A stretch of DNA of 11,444 nt from Bacillota bacterium (GTDB lineage: Bacteria > Bacillota > Clostridia > Christensenellales > QAND01), in the NCBI GenBank assembly GCA_019415425.1, contig DXZF01000187.1, forward strand, positions 1 through 11,444, in the 5' to 3' direction. Positions 4,926 through 11,444 of the stretch are shown here, in pieces. Both the position numbers and the translations under genes were made by a program. A model generated the notes under the pieces. It was given only the letters and a program-made list of their open reading frames with translations. It was not told where the DNA came from and searched no databases. The first letter of the stretch is position 1; the number at the start of each line of letters is the position of its first letter.

Positions 4926-6200
4926 TTAGAAGCGAACCAACGCCGACAGGTCGCAGATGCGGCTGGTGCCCGCCTCGCTGCTGGCGCGCAGCAGGATGTT
5001 GACGCGATCCAGCCGTTCGCCGGTGCGCGGTACGCCGTTTTTGGAAATCTTTGTGTACAGGCCCAGCGCCAGATCCGACACGATATCGCCCACCGTACCG
5101 CCCGCGCGTCCGGAGGGCACGGTGAACATGCCGTGCGCCTGCGCAAACGCGTGCGTGGCAAACGCCTCCGTCAGCGTGCCGACCTGATTGGGTTTGAGGA
5201 TGAACCCGTCCACGCACTGCATCTCGTGCGCCCGTTGCAGCCGCTCCATGTTGGTCACGGTGAAGTCATCGCCGATCAGGCAGGTTTTGGTCAGCGTCCG
5301 GTGGGCGCGTGCAAATCCATCCCAGTCGTTTTCGTCCATGAGGTCCTCCACGAACAGCAGCGGGAACGACTGCGTCAATCCCTTGACAAAGTCGATCAAT
5401 TCCTCCCCGCAAACGCGCCGGCTCTTGAGTTCATACGTGCAGTCGCCAGCGTCGTACATCTCGCTGCTCGCGCAGTCCAGCGCATACGCCACCTTGCCGG
5501 TGTACCCGCACTGGTCGACCGCCTCGGCCAGCAGCGCGAGGATCTGCGCCGGATCGTCGCTCGGCGCGGCATAGCCATACGACTTGCCCGTCAACAGCGG
5601 CGCGCCGGTATACCGCTGCAACACCGATTCCAGTTTGGCGTGCACCATCACGCCCATCTCCACGGCCTCTTCCACGCAGGTGGCGCGGTACGGCGCCACG
5701 ATGAATTCGTTGAACGCCTGCTTGACCGGGCCGTTCTGCCCACCGTTGATGAGGTTGAACGTGGGCAGCGGCGTGGTCTTGGGCACCTCTTTGGCCAGGT
5801 ACGTGTACACCGGCACGTTCTCGCTGTCCGCCGCGGCCCTGAGCGCCGCGATGGAGACGGAATAGATCGCATTCCCGCCCAGGTTGCGCTTGTTGGGCGT
5901 GCCGTCCAGCGCGATCATCTTCTGGTCGATCGCCTCCTGATCGCGCACGTCCATGCCGATGATCGCGGGCGCGATGACGTCCAATACGTTTTGCACCGCC
6001 CGGTGCACGCTCATGCCGTTGTATTCGTTGGGGTCCTCGTCGCGCAGCACGTACGATTCGTACATCCCCACCGAGGTGCCGGTCGGCGCGCTGCCGCGCC
6101 CCATCGCTCCGCCCTCGGTGATCAAATCCACCTCCACCATCGGACGGGCCTTACAGTCCAGAATCTGCCGTGCGCGCAGCGCCTTGATGGTCGTGTTCAT
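4926..6200 (-). CDS. Enolase paralogue with altered active site
   Basis: The 424-residue product aligns end to end with enolase. Retained are the APTGTSVGMYE loop (residues 38-48), GGNAIYSVSIAA, FNEF (Glu165, equivalent to Glu168), the metal ligands Asp242 (LDCASSE), Glu285 (FVEDLMDENDWDG) and Asp311 (IGDDFTVTN), and the base Lys336 (ILKPNQVGTLTE). Three usual residues are not seen: GGSH is GGQN at 153-156 (His159), the GDEGGFAP loop is GKSYGYAAP at 205-213 (Glu211), and SHRSGETED is PSGRAGGTVGD at 362-372 (His373). Ordinary 2-phosphoglycerate dehydration is therefore doubtful, and a related substrate or reaction is more likely. ATG 6200 is chosen for its GGGAGGAAG site; upstream codons are inside the kinase gene. 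The ATGA overlap with the kinase implies translational coupling. The cell's housekeeping enolase is presumably elsewhere. Confidence 0.85.
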   Translation of the reverse strand: MNTTIKALRARQILDCKARPMVEVDLITEGGAMGRGSAPTGTSVGMYESYVLRDEDPNEYNGMSVHRAVQNVLDVIAPAIIGMDVRDQEAIDQKMIALDGTPNKRNLGGNAIYSVSIAALRAAADSENVPVYTYLAKEVPKTTPLPTFNLINGGQNGPVKQAFNEFIVAPYRATCVEEAVEMGVMVHAKLESVLQRYTGAPLLTGKSYGYAAPSDDPAQILALLAEAVDQCGYTGKVAYALDCASSEMYDAGDCTYELKSRRVCGEELIDFVKGLTQSFPLLFVEDLMDENDWDGFARAHRTLTKTCLIGDDFTVTNMERLQRAHEMQCVDGFILKPNQVGTLTEAFATHAFAQAHGMFTVPSGRAGGTVGDIVSDLALGLYTKISKNGVPRTGERLDRVNILLRASSEAGTSRICDLSALVRF

Positions 6201-7606
6201 TCTGCTTCCTCCCTCTCTGGTACGTACATGATGTTCAAATCGCACAGGTTGGTGCCGGTGTTGCCGGTGACGATCACGTCGCCCACCGCCTCCAGCGCCT
6301 CAAAGCTGGCGTGCCCGCGCAGCGCCGCGTACACGTCGATTCCCTTTTCTTCCAGCCGTTGCAGCGTGGTGGAATCCGTCAGGCCCCCGGCCGCCAGCGT
6401 GGTGCCGTCGGTGCCCTCGGTATCGATGGAGAGCATGCACAACCCCGGCACTTTGCTGGCGCCGATGGCAAAGCTCAGCGTCAGTTCCTGCCCCGGGCCG
6501 CCGTGGCCGGTCAAGACGTCGTCATCGCCGATGGTGGTCACCGCTTCGCCCGAGGCGATCACCACGCACGGCGGCGCCACCGGGCGGTGGTACGTCTGAA
6601 TCTCCCTGCCCACAGCCGCCATCATCGTCCCCACCTCGCGGCTCTCGCCTTCGATGAATGTGGTGAGCACCATGCTCTGAAGCCCCAGTTCCTCACAGGC
6701 CTGTGTGGCATAGATGCTGGAGTCGGGCAGCGTGTTGACCATGTAATAGGTAAAGCGCGGAAACGCCTTGGGCGTCTCGCCCGCCTCGCCGCAAGTGGTC
6801 AGGTAGTGCATCACGCTCTGAGGCAACCGCTCTGCCAGATTGCGCGCGCGGATGAGGTCCAGCGCATCCTGCAGCGTCGTCTGATCCGGCCCGATGGGGG
6901 TGGCGACAAAGTTTTCCCTCGGCACGCCGATGTCCCCGGTGGGGGCGTTGTATACGCCGTCGCTGATGTTAAAGCCGATCAGTTCCGCGCCGCGCGCGTC
7001 GATGCGCTGTGCCAGCCGGCCGCCATTGACCTGCGAGATGTGCCGGCGCACCGAATTGATCTGCAGGATGCTGGCCCCGCTCTTGAGCAGCACGTCTGTG
7101 GTGCGGATATCGTCCTCCAGCGAGATGCCGTCCACCGGGCAGTTCATCAGCGCGGAACTGCCGCCGCTCATCATGCAGATGAACAGATCGTCCGGGCCCG
7201 CCTGGTCCACCAGCTCCAGGATGCGCTGGCAGGCCGCCATGCCCGCCGCGTTGGGCAGCGGATGCCCGCCCACGTGCACCTCGGTGCGCACAAACGCGTC
7301 GCTCGGCTCATGGATTTTGACGATGATGATGCCGTGTGTCAGGTAGTCTCCCAGCACGTCCTCTGCGGCCTTGGCCATGGCGTTGCACGCCTTGCCCGCC
7401 CCCAAGAGGTACACGTGCCGCTTTTGGGAGAGATCCCACTGCTTTTGCCCGATGGTCAGCACCGCTCCGTCCCGCCGCATGATGGAGCGGATGCGCTTGT
7501 AAGCATCCAGTTTCTCCAGCGTGCGTTCGCACACGTCCAATACAATTCGGCGCGAGTGGGCGTCCCCCACCTGCAGCAGCGCCTCCCGGTTCTTTACCTT
7601 GCCCAT
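6197..7606 (-). CDS. Glycerate 2-kinase (DUF4147/MOFRL family)
   Basis: The 469-residue product has the two domains of class II glycerate kinase. The N-terminal DUF4147 domain shows LLGAGKACNAMAKA (residues 68-80), VGGHPLPNAAG (112-122), MMSGGSSALM (145-154) and INSVRRHISQVNGGRLA (183-199). The C-terminal MOFRL domain shows ASGEAVTTI (351-359), GHGGPGQELTLSFA (367-380), TEGTDG (396-401) and VTGNTGTNLCDL (446-457). The family phosphorylates D-glycerate with ATP, giving 2-phosphoglycerate. Departures from the usual GGRNQE and GPTGTN (here GGPGQE and GNTGTN) leave room for another hydroxy-acid substrate, which would fit the altered enolase encoded next. ATG 7606 follows AAGGAGGGG; the frame upstream lacks a comparable site. 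It is the first gene of a two-gene operon, with its own promoter at 7712-7740. Confidence 0.9.
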   Translation of the reverse strand: MGKVKNREALLQVGDAHSRRIVLDVCERTLEKLDAYKRIRSIMRRDGAVLTIGQKQWDLSQKRHVYLLGAGKACNAMAKAAEDVLGDYLTHGIIIVKIHEPSDAFVRTEVHVGGHPLPNAAGMAACQRILELVDQAGPDDLFICMMSGGSSALMNCPVDGISLEDDIRTTDVLLKSGASILQINSVRRHISQVNGGRLAQRIDARGAELIGFNISDGVYNAPTGDIGVPRENFVATPIGPDQTTLQDALDLIRARNLAERLPQSVMHYLTTCGEAGETPKAFPRFTYYMVNTLPDSSIYATQACEELGLQSMVLTTFIEGESREVGTMMAAVGREIQTYHRPVAPPCVVIASGEAVTTIGDDDVLTGHGGPGQELTLSFAIGASKVPGLCMLSIDTEGTDGTTLAAGGLTDSTTLQRLEEKGIDVYAALRGHASFEALEAVGDVIVTGNTGTNLCDLNIMYVPEREEAE

Positions 7607-7701
7607 ATGCCTCCCCTCCTTGCCCTTGTGTAGCGTCTTTCGCCGCCTCCACGGTGCGCACATGTCGGCGTCCCCGCATCGGCGGTCATATTTGTTTTAT
7701 T

Positions 7702-7727
7702 TTCTACAAAAAGTATATCATTCTACA
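7702..7727 (-). repeat. Direct repeat TGTAGAA flanking the -10 box
   Basis: TGTAGAA occurs twice on the minus strand, at 7727-7721 in the promoter spacer and at 7708-7702 over the start of transcription, 19 bases apart, about two helical turns. The downstream flanks are also similar (TGATATAC and AATAAAAC). This spacing suits a dimeric repressor bound to one DNA face. No regulator gene for it lies in the window. Confidence 0.3.
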
Positions 7728-7740
7728 TATATGCAGTCAA
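7712..7740 (-). promoter_or_regulatory. Promoter of the glycerate kinase-enolase operon
   Basis: On the minus strand TTGACT (7740-7735) and TATACT (7717-7712) are exactly 17 bases apart in an AT-rich stretch that stands out from the GC-rich surroundings. Transcription would start near 7705, about 100 bases before the kinase ATG. Confidence 0.8.
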
Positions 7741-7807
7741 TTGTCTGCCCAACCGGGATGTGCCGTGGCAGCCTGTGCAGCCCCTATTGGCATTCTTTGC
7801 TTATAAC

Positions 7808-7817
7808 TGTCTTGTCA
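7808..7817 (+). promoter_or_regulatory. Candidate NiaR operator over the -35 box
   Basis: TGTC-TT-GTCA at 7808-7817 is a near-perfect dyad (one change from TGTC-N2-GACA) and overlaps the -35 box. The NiaR/YrxA repressor of Firmicutes is known to control nad biosynthesis genes, and the sites I recall contain a TGTC-N2-GACA-like core. With a niaR gene in the same operon, this is the most likely operator. Binding here would block RNA polymerase. Confidence 0.45.
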
Positions 7818-7840
7818 CATGTAAAGTTTTGCTGTATAAT
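7812..7840 (+). promoter_or_regulatory. Promoter of the nadABC-niaR operon
   Basis: TTGTCA (7812-7817) and a perfect TATAAT (7835-7840) are 17 bases apart. The expected start is near 7847, giving a very short leader before the nadA ribosome binding site at 7856-7861. Confidence 0.85.
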
Positions 7841-7871
7841 GACTTGATTTTCAAAGGGAGGTCGTTTGTAT

Positions 7872-8783
7872 ATGGACCCCATCGTCAGCCAGATTCAGGC
7901 GCTCAAGCAACAGCGGCACGCCGTCATCCTCGCGCACTATTACGTGCCGGATGAGGTGCAGGCCATCGCCGATTACATTGGCGATTCCTACTACCTCAGC
8001 GAGCTTGCCACGACCATCGACGCACAGACCCTCGTGTTGTGCGGCGTGCGCTTTATGGGCGAGAGCGCCAAAATCCTCAATCCCGGTAAGACCGTATTGC
8101 TGCCCGACCAGCAGGCCGACTGCCCCATGGCGCACATGGCGCAGGTAGAGGCCATCGAGCAGATTCGCGCGCAGTACGGCAGCGATGTTGCCGTGGTGTG
8201 TTATATCAACTCCACTGCCGCGCTCAAGTGCCATGCGGATGTGTGCGTCACCTCTTCCAATGCGCAAAAGGTCGTGGCGGCCCTGCCGCAGCCATACATC
8301 TACTTTATTCCGGATGCCAATCTGGGGCGGCACATTGCCTCGCAGTTGCCGCAGAAGCACTTTCTCTTCAACCGCGGGCACTGCCCCATCCACGTGCGCA
8401 TCACGGCGCAGGACGTACAGGCGCAAAAGGCGCGCTACCCCGACGCACTGGTTCTGGTGCACCCGGAGTGCGTGCCGGAAGTGACGGCCCTGGCCGATTA
8501 TGTGGGCAGCACGTCCGGCATCATCGATTTTGCCACGGCCAGCGCGGCCCGGCGTTTCATCGTCTGCACGGAAGTGGGCGTGTGTTGCGAACTGCGGCGC
8601 AAAAACCCGCACAAGCAATTCTTCCCCGCGCGCGACGATCAGGTGTGCGCGGATATGAAGCGCATCACGCTGCAAAAGGTGTACGAGGCCCTGCGCACCG
8701 GTACGGTGTGCGTCGAGGTGGACGAAGCCACCCGTGCGGCCGCCCATGCGCCGCTATCGCGCATGTTGACACTCTCCCGATAA
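7872..8783 (+). CDS. nadA: Quinolinate synthase A
   Basis: The 303-residue enzyme condenses iminoaspartate (from NadB) with dihydroxyacetone phosphate to form quinolinate, using a [4Fe-4S] cluster in the cytoplasm. Diagnostic motifs are ILAHYYVPDEVQ (residues 19-30), DYIGDSYYLSELA (34-46), LPDQQADCPMA (78-87), VTSSNA (126-131), NRGHCPIH (167-174), HPEC (197-200) and TEVGV (233-237). The three cluster cysteines are Cys84, Cys171 and Cys259 (VCADMKRITL), the pattern of the short NadA class. ATG 7872 is preferred; TTG 7866, 4 bases after GGGAGG, would add two residues. The gene is first in the operon and is followed after 21 bases by nadB. Confidence 0.96.
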   Translation: MDPIVSQIQALKQQRHAVILAHYYVPDEVQAIADYIGDSYYLSELATTIDAQTLVLCGVRFMGESAKILNPGKTVLLPDQQADCPMAHMAQVEAIEQIRAQYGSDVAVVCYINSTAALKCHADVCVTSSNAQKVVAALPQPYIYFIPDANLGRHIASQLPQKHFLFNRGHCPIHVRITAQDVQAQKARYPDALVLVHPECVPEVTALADYVGSTSGIIDFATASAARRFIVCTEVGVCCELRRKNPHKQFFPARDDQVCADMKRITLQKVYEALRTGTVCVEVDEATRAAAHAPLSRMLTLSR

Positions 8784-8804
8784 ACCCGAAAAGGAGCCAT
8801 TCCC

Positions 8805-10109
8805 TTGCAAACCATCGATACCGATGTCCTCATCGTCGGCAGTGGCGCAGCGGGCCTGTTCTGCGCGCTGCACCTGCCGCAAGATCAGCGCGTACTGCTC
8901 ATCACCAAAGACGAGTTGGAGCACTCGGATTCCTTCCTCGCACAGGGCGGCATCTGCGTGCAGCACGACGAAGCGGATTACGACAGCTTCATGGAAGATA
9001 CGCTCAGGGCCGGGCACTACGAAAACGATCGCCGGTCGGTGGATCTGATGATCCGCCACTCGCGCCACGTGATCGACGAGCTGCTCGCCTACGGCGTCGA
9101 CTTTGCGCGCAAAGACGGCGCGCTGGACTACACGCGCGAGGGCGGCCACAGCCGTCCCCGCATTCTGTTCCATGCCGATATCACCGGCAAGGAGATCACC
9201 GGCAAGCTGCTATCGGCCGTGCAGCGGTTGCCCAACGTCACGCTCATGCCGCACACGTGCATGCTCGACATCGTGTGCGCACAAAACGCATGCTTTGGCG
9301 CCGTGGTACGCCTGCCCCAGGGCGAATTGTGCCGCATCGACGCCGCGCACACCGTGCTGGCCTGCGGCGGGTTGGGCGGGCTGTTCACGCACTCCACCAA
9401 CTACCGGCACTTGACGGGCGATGCGCTGGCCATCGCGCTCGCGCACGGCGTGGCGCTCAAGCACGTGGACTACATTCAGATTCACCCCACCACGCTGTAC
9501 TCGCCCAAACCGGGCCGCCGCTTTTTGATTTCAGAATCGGTGCGCGGCGAAGGCGCCATCCTGCTGGATCGGCACATGCAGCGCTTTGCAGACGAGTTGC
9601 TGCCGCGCGATCTGTTGACGCAGGCCATCTATGCGCAGATGAAAAAGGACGGCACGGAGCACGTCTGGCTGTCCATGGCGCCGATTCCCAAAGAGACGAT
9701 CCTCTCGCACTTCCCCAACATCTATGCGCGCTGCCTGGAAGAGGGATACGACTGCACGCGCACGTGCATCCCCGTCGTCCCGGCGCAGCACTACTTCATG
9801 GGGGGCATCGCGGTGGACCTCAACAGCAAGACCTCCATGGACCGCCTCTACGCCGTGGGCGAGGTCAGCTGCAACGGCGTACACGGCGCCAACCGCCTGG
9901 CCAGCAACTCGCTTTTGGAGAGCCTGGTCTTTGGCGAGATTGCCGCGCGGGATATCGCCCAATCCCATGCGCTGCCCAATCCCGCATTGGTGCAGCAGGC
10001 CCGGTCGACATGCCGGGCATCCGACTACGCAGACGACGCAGCGCGCTTTGCCGCATACCGCGAGCGCATTCTGACAGAGATTGAAAGGAGCCACCTTGCA
10101 CATGCTTGA
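8805..10109 (+). CDS. nadB: L-aspartate oxidase, short form, TTG start
   Basis: The FAD flavoprotein oxidises L-aspartate to iminoaspartate, which is passed to NadA. Visible are the dinucleotide-binding VGSGAAGL (residues 11-18), SFLAQGG (43-49), REGGHSRPRILF (111-122), HPTTLY (227-232), SESVRGEGA (243-251), AQHYFMGG (327-334) and NGVHGANRLASNSLLESLVFG (357-377). The substrate-site His227, Arg247, His329 and Arg364 equivalents are present. At 434 residues it lacks most of the C-terminal helical domain of the roughly 530-540 residue E. coli and Bacillus enzymes, ending about 57 residues after the ASNSLLE motif. Shortened NadB proteins occur in other Clostridia, so this is probably not truncation. 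The start must be TTG 8805: AAAAGGAG lies 8 bases upstream and the next in-frame ATG is far inside. The stop overlaps the nadC start. Confidence 0.95.
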   Translation: MQTIDTDVLIVGSGAAGLFCALHLPQDQRVLLITKDELEHSDSFLAQGGICVQHDEADYDSFMEDTLRAGHYENDRRSVDLMIRHSRHVIDELLAYGVDFARKDGALDYTREGGHSRPRILFHADITGKEITGKLLSAVQRLPNVTLMPHTCMLDIVCAQNACFGAVVRLPQGELCRIDAAHTVLACGGLGGLFTHSTNYRHLTGDALAIALAHGVALKHVDYIQIHPTTLYSPKPGRRFLISESVRGEGAILLDRHMQRFADELLPRDLLTQAIYAQMKKDGTEHVWLSMAPIPKETILSHFPNIYARCLEEGYDCTRTCIPVVPAQHYFMGGIAVDLNSKTSMDRLYAVGEVSCNGVHGANRLASNSLLESLVFGEIAARDIAQSHALPNPALVQQARSTCRASDYADDAARFAAYRERILTEIERSHLAHA

Positions 10110-10965
10110 TCCCATCACATTCCAATGCCAGATCGATCCCCTGTTGCGCATGGCGCTGCAGGAGGACATCACCAGTGAAGACATCAGCACCAACGCCGTC
10201 ATGCCGCGCGCACAGAAGGGCGAAGTGCAGCTCATCGCCAAGGCCGATGGGGTGCTGGCCGGCCTGAGCGTGTTTGCCCGGGTATTTACGCTGCTGGATC
10301 CACAGACAGAGATCGCCTGCTTTGCACAGGATGGGGACCGCGTACGGCCGCAGGCGCACCTGGCCACGCTCACCGGCGATATTCGCGTATTGCTCTCGGG
10401 CGAGCGCACCGCGCTCAACTACCTGCAGCGCATGAGCGGCATCGCCACGTACACGCGCGCCGTCGCCGATCTGTTGGAGGGAACCCAGACGCGCCTGCTG
10501 GATACGCGCAAAACCACGCCCAACATGCGCATCTTTGAAAAGTACGCAGTCCGTGTCGGCGGCGGCTACAACCACCGCTACAACCTCTCGGATGGCGTGC
10601 TGCTCAAGGATAACCACATCGGCGCGGCCGGCGGCGTCAAGCAGGCCGTTGCCATGGCGCGCGCCTATGCGCCGTTTGTGCGCAAAATTGAAGTGGAGGT
10701 GGAGAACCTCCGCATGGTGCAGGAGGCCGTGGAGGCGGGCGCGGATATCATCATGCTGGACAACATGTCCATCGAGCAGATGCGCGAGGCCATCGCATGG
10801 ATTGACGGCCGCGCGCTGACGGAGTGTTCCGGCAATGTCACCCGTGAAAACGTGGCGGCGCTCGCGCACATTGGGGTAGACTATATCTCCAGCGGCGCGC
10901 TGACGCATTCCGCGCCGATTTTGGACATCTCGATGAAACACCTGCATCCCGTTGCGGACGAATGA
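10102..10965 (+). CDS. nadC: Nicotinate-nucleotide pyrophosphorylase (quinolinate phosphoribosyltransferase)
   Basis: The 287-residue enzyme converts quinolinate and phosphoribosyl pyrophosphate to nicotinate mononucleotide with loss of CO2, the last step of the de novo branch encoded here. Motifs are ALQEDITSEDIST (residues 18-30), SGERTALNYLQRMSGIAT (99-116), LLDTRKTTPNMR (132-143), RVGGGYNHRYNLSDGVLLKDNH (151-172), EVEVEN (197-202), IIMLDNM (216-222) and ECSGNV (241-246), covering the phosphoribosyl and quinolinate binding sites. ATG 10102 overlaps the last 8 bases of nadB. TTG 10096, closer to AAAGGAG (10084-10090), is an equally possible start adding two residues. A 16-base gap separates it from niaR. 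Confidence 0.96.
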   Translation: MLDPITFQCQIDPLLRMALQEDITSEDISTNAVMPRAQKGEVQLIAKADGVLAGLSVFARVFTLLDPQTEIACFAQDGDRVRPQAHLATLTGDIRVLLSGERTALNYLQRMSGIATYTRAVADLLEGTQTRLLDTRKTTPNMRIFEKYAVRVGGGYNHRYNLSDGVLLKDNHIGAAGGVKQAVAMARAYAPFVRKIEVEVENLRMVQEAVEAGADIIMLDNMSIEQMREAIAWIDGRALTECSGNVTRENVAALAHIGVDYISSGALTHSAPILDISMKHLHPVADE

Positions 10966-10981
10966 GGAAGGGAGGGTTCCC

Positions 10982-11444
10982 ATGCAAGGTTCACAGCGCA
11001 GGCAACAGCTGATCGACGCTCTGCGTCAAAGCCGTACGCCGCTCTCCGGCACGGCGCTGTCCCGGCGCTTTGGGGTCAGTCGGCAGGTGATCGTACAGGA
11101 TATCGCCGTGCTGCGCGCAGCCGGCCACGAGATCCTCTCCACCCACCGCGGCTATGTGTTGCACGCGCCACAATCCGTGACGCGCGTGTTCAAGGTGCTG
11201 CACAGCGACGCACAGATTGCCGATGAACTGCACACCATCGTGGATCTGGGCGGTTGCGTGTTGGACGTGTACGTGCGCCATCGCGCCTACGGGCAGTTGA
11301 CGGCACCGCTGTCCATCCGCTCCCGCCGCAACGTCTCAGAGCTGCTGCACGCCATTGAGAGCGGCGCTTCGCACCCGCTCAAAAACGTCACGTCCGGCTA
11401 CCATTACCACACCGTGGAGGCCGACAGCGAGCAGACGCTGGATC
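10982..11444 (+). CDS. niaR: Niacin-responsive repressor NiaR (HTH plus 3H domain), 3' end outside window
   Basis: The first 154 residues are visible with no stop before the window ends; relatives are about 170 residues, so little is missing. Residues 5-60 form a winged helix-turn-helix of the HTH_11 type (SGTALSRRFGVSRQVIVQDIAVLRAAG). Residues 70-154 are the 3H domain. His74, Glu82, His141 and His143 match in order and spacing the metal-binding His79, Glu87, His144 and His146 of Thermotoga maritima NiaR (TM1602). The family binds nicotinic acid and represses NAD biosynthesis and niacin uptake genes. GGAAGGGAGGG precedes ATG 10982, and the gene is cotranscribed with nadC, implying autoregulation through the operator at 7808-7817. 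Confidence 0.92.
   Translation, partial: MQGSQRRQQLIDALRQSRTPLSGTALSRRFGVSRQVIVQDIAVLRAAGHEILSTHRGYVLHAPQSVTRVFKVLHSDAQIADELHTIVDLGGCVLDVYVRHRAYGQLTAPLSIRSRRNVSELLHAIESGASHPLKNVTSGYHYHTVEADSEQTLD

Noticed and set aside
4567..5217. A 216-codon minus-strand frame running from inside the enolase gene through the leader to the methyltransferase start
   Set aside because: Most of it is an alternative frame of the enolase gene, and the part after the leader promoter has no start codon at a suitable distance from the ribosome binding site.
3678..6599. A 973-codon open frame on the plus strand across the methyltransferase, enolase and kinase genes
   Set aside because: It is antisense to three genes with clear family motifs, its translation is rich in Arg, His, Ala and Pro without domains, and long stop-free antisense frames are common in GC-rich coding DNA.
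6311..7633. A 440-codon open frame on the plus strand opposite the glycerate kinase
   Set aside because: It is a low-complexity His/Arg/Ala-rich translation, a mirror of the MOFRL kinase codons with no motif of its own.
8198..10084. A 628-codon plus-strand frame overlapping nadA and nadB
   Set aside because: It spans two certain genes in another frame and its product is Arg/Ala-rich without recognisable structure.

Overview
The window is chromosomal DNA of a fairly GC-rich bacterium. A Firmicutes host, probably an anaerobic gut clostridium, is inferred from four things: strong AGGAGG-type ribosome binding sites, a sortase-type surface protein whose domains are typical of gut Clostridia, sigma-A-like promoters, and a nadA-nadB-nadC operon followed by a NiaR (3H-domain) repressor. 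No tRNA, rRNA, CRISPR array, insertion sequence or phage gene was seen.

Left part (1-1990). One reading frame runs from ATG 54 to TAG 1938-1940. It encodes a signal peptide, a domain resembling the WxLRSP (DUF6273-like) domain of gut clostridial surface proteins, a ubiquitin domain about 69% identical to human ubiquitin over 72 residues, a Cys-containing domain, a Pro/Thr/Ser-rich spacer, and a VPVTGE sortase-like signal with a membrane helix and basic tail. Two in-frame TAG codons (258-260 and 1194-1196) split it into three pieces. TAG is a real terminal stop for this frame and for two neighbouring genes, so the gene is best read as decayed or mis-sequenced, or as depending on readthrough. 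A strong bidirectional terminator follows.

Middle part (2026-4925). A GNAT acetyltransferase (minus strand, apparently starting at a non-AUG codon) and a membrane-anchored metallophosphoesterase (plus strand) diverge from two promoters whose -10 boxes lie on the same bases. The phosphoesterase then converges on a class I SAM-dependent methyltransferase (minus) across a bidirectional terminator. The methyltransferase has a long leader containing a good promoter, a strong ribosome binding site with a five-codon ORF, and an intrinsic-terminator-like hairpin, an arrangement that looks like attenuation.

Carbon-metabolism pair (4926-7606, minus). A MOFRL-family glycerate 2-kinase overlaps an enolase paralogue by ATGA. 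The kinase family makes 2-phosphoglycerate, the usual substrate of enolase. This enolase keeps the metal ligands and catalytic lysine but lacks the usual His159, Glu211 and His373 equivalents, so the pair may act on a different phosphorylated acid. A near-consensus promoter lies upstream.

Right part (7801-11444, plus). A near-consensus promoter, whose -35 box overlaps a candidate NiaR operator, drives nadA (quinolinate synthase), nadB (L-aspartate oxidase, short form) and nadC (quinolinate phosphoribosyltransferase), then niaR, which runs off the end of the window. Together these make nicotinate mononucleotide from aspartate and dihydroxyacetone phosphate, with probable feedback by the niacin-responsive repressor encoded in the same operon.
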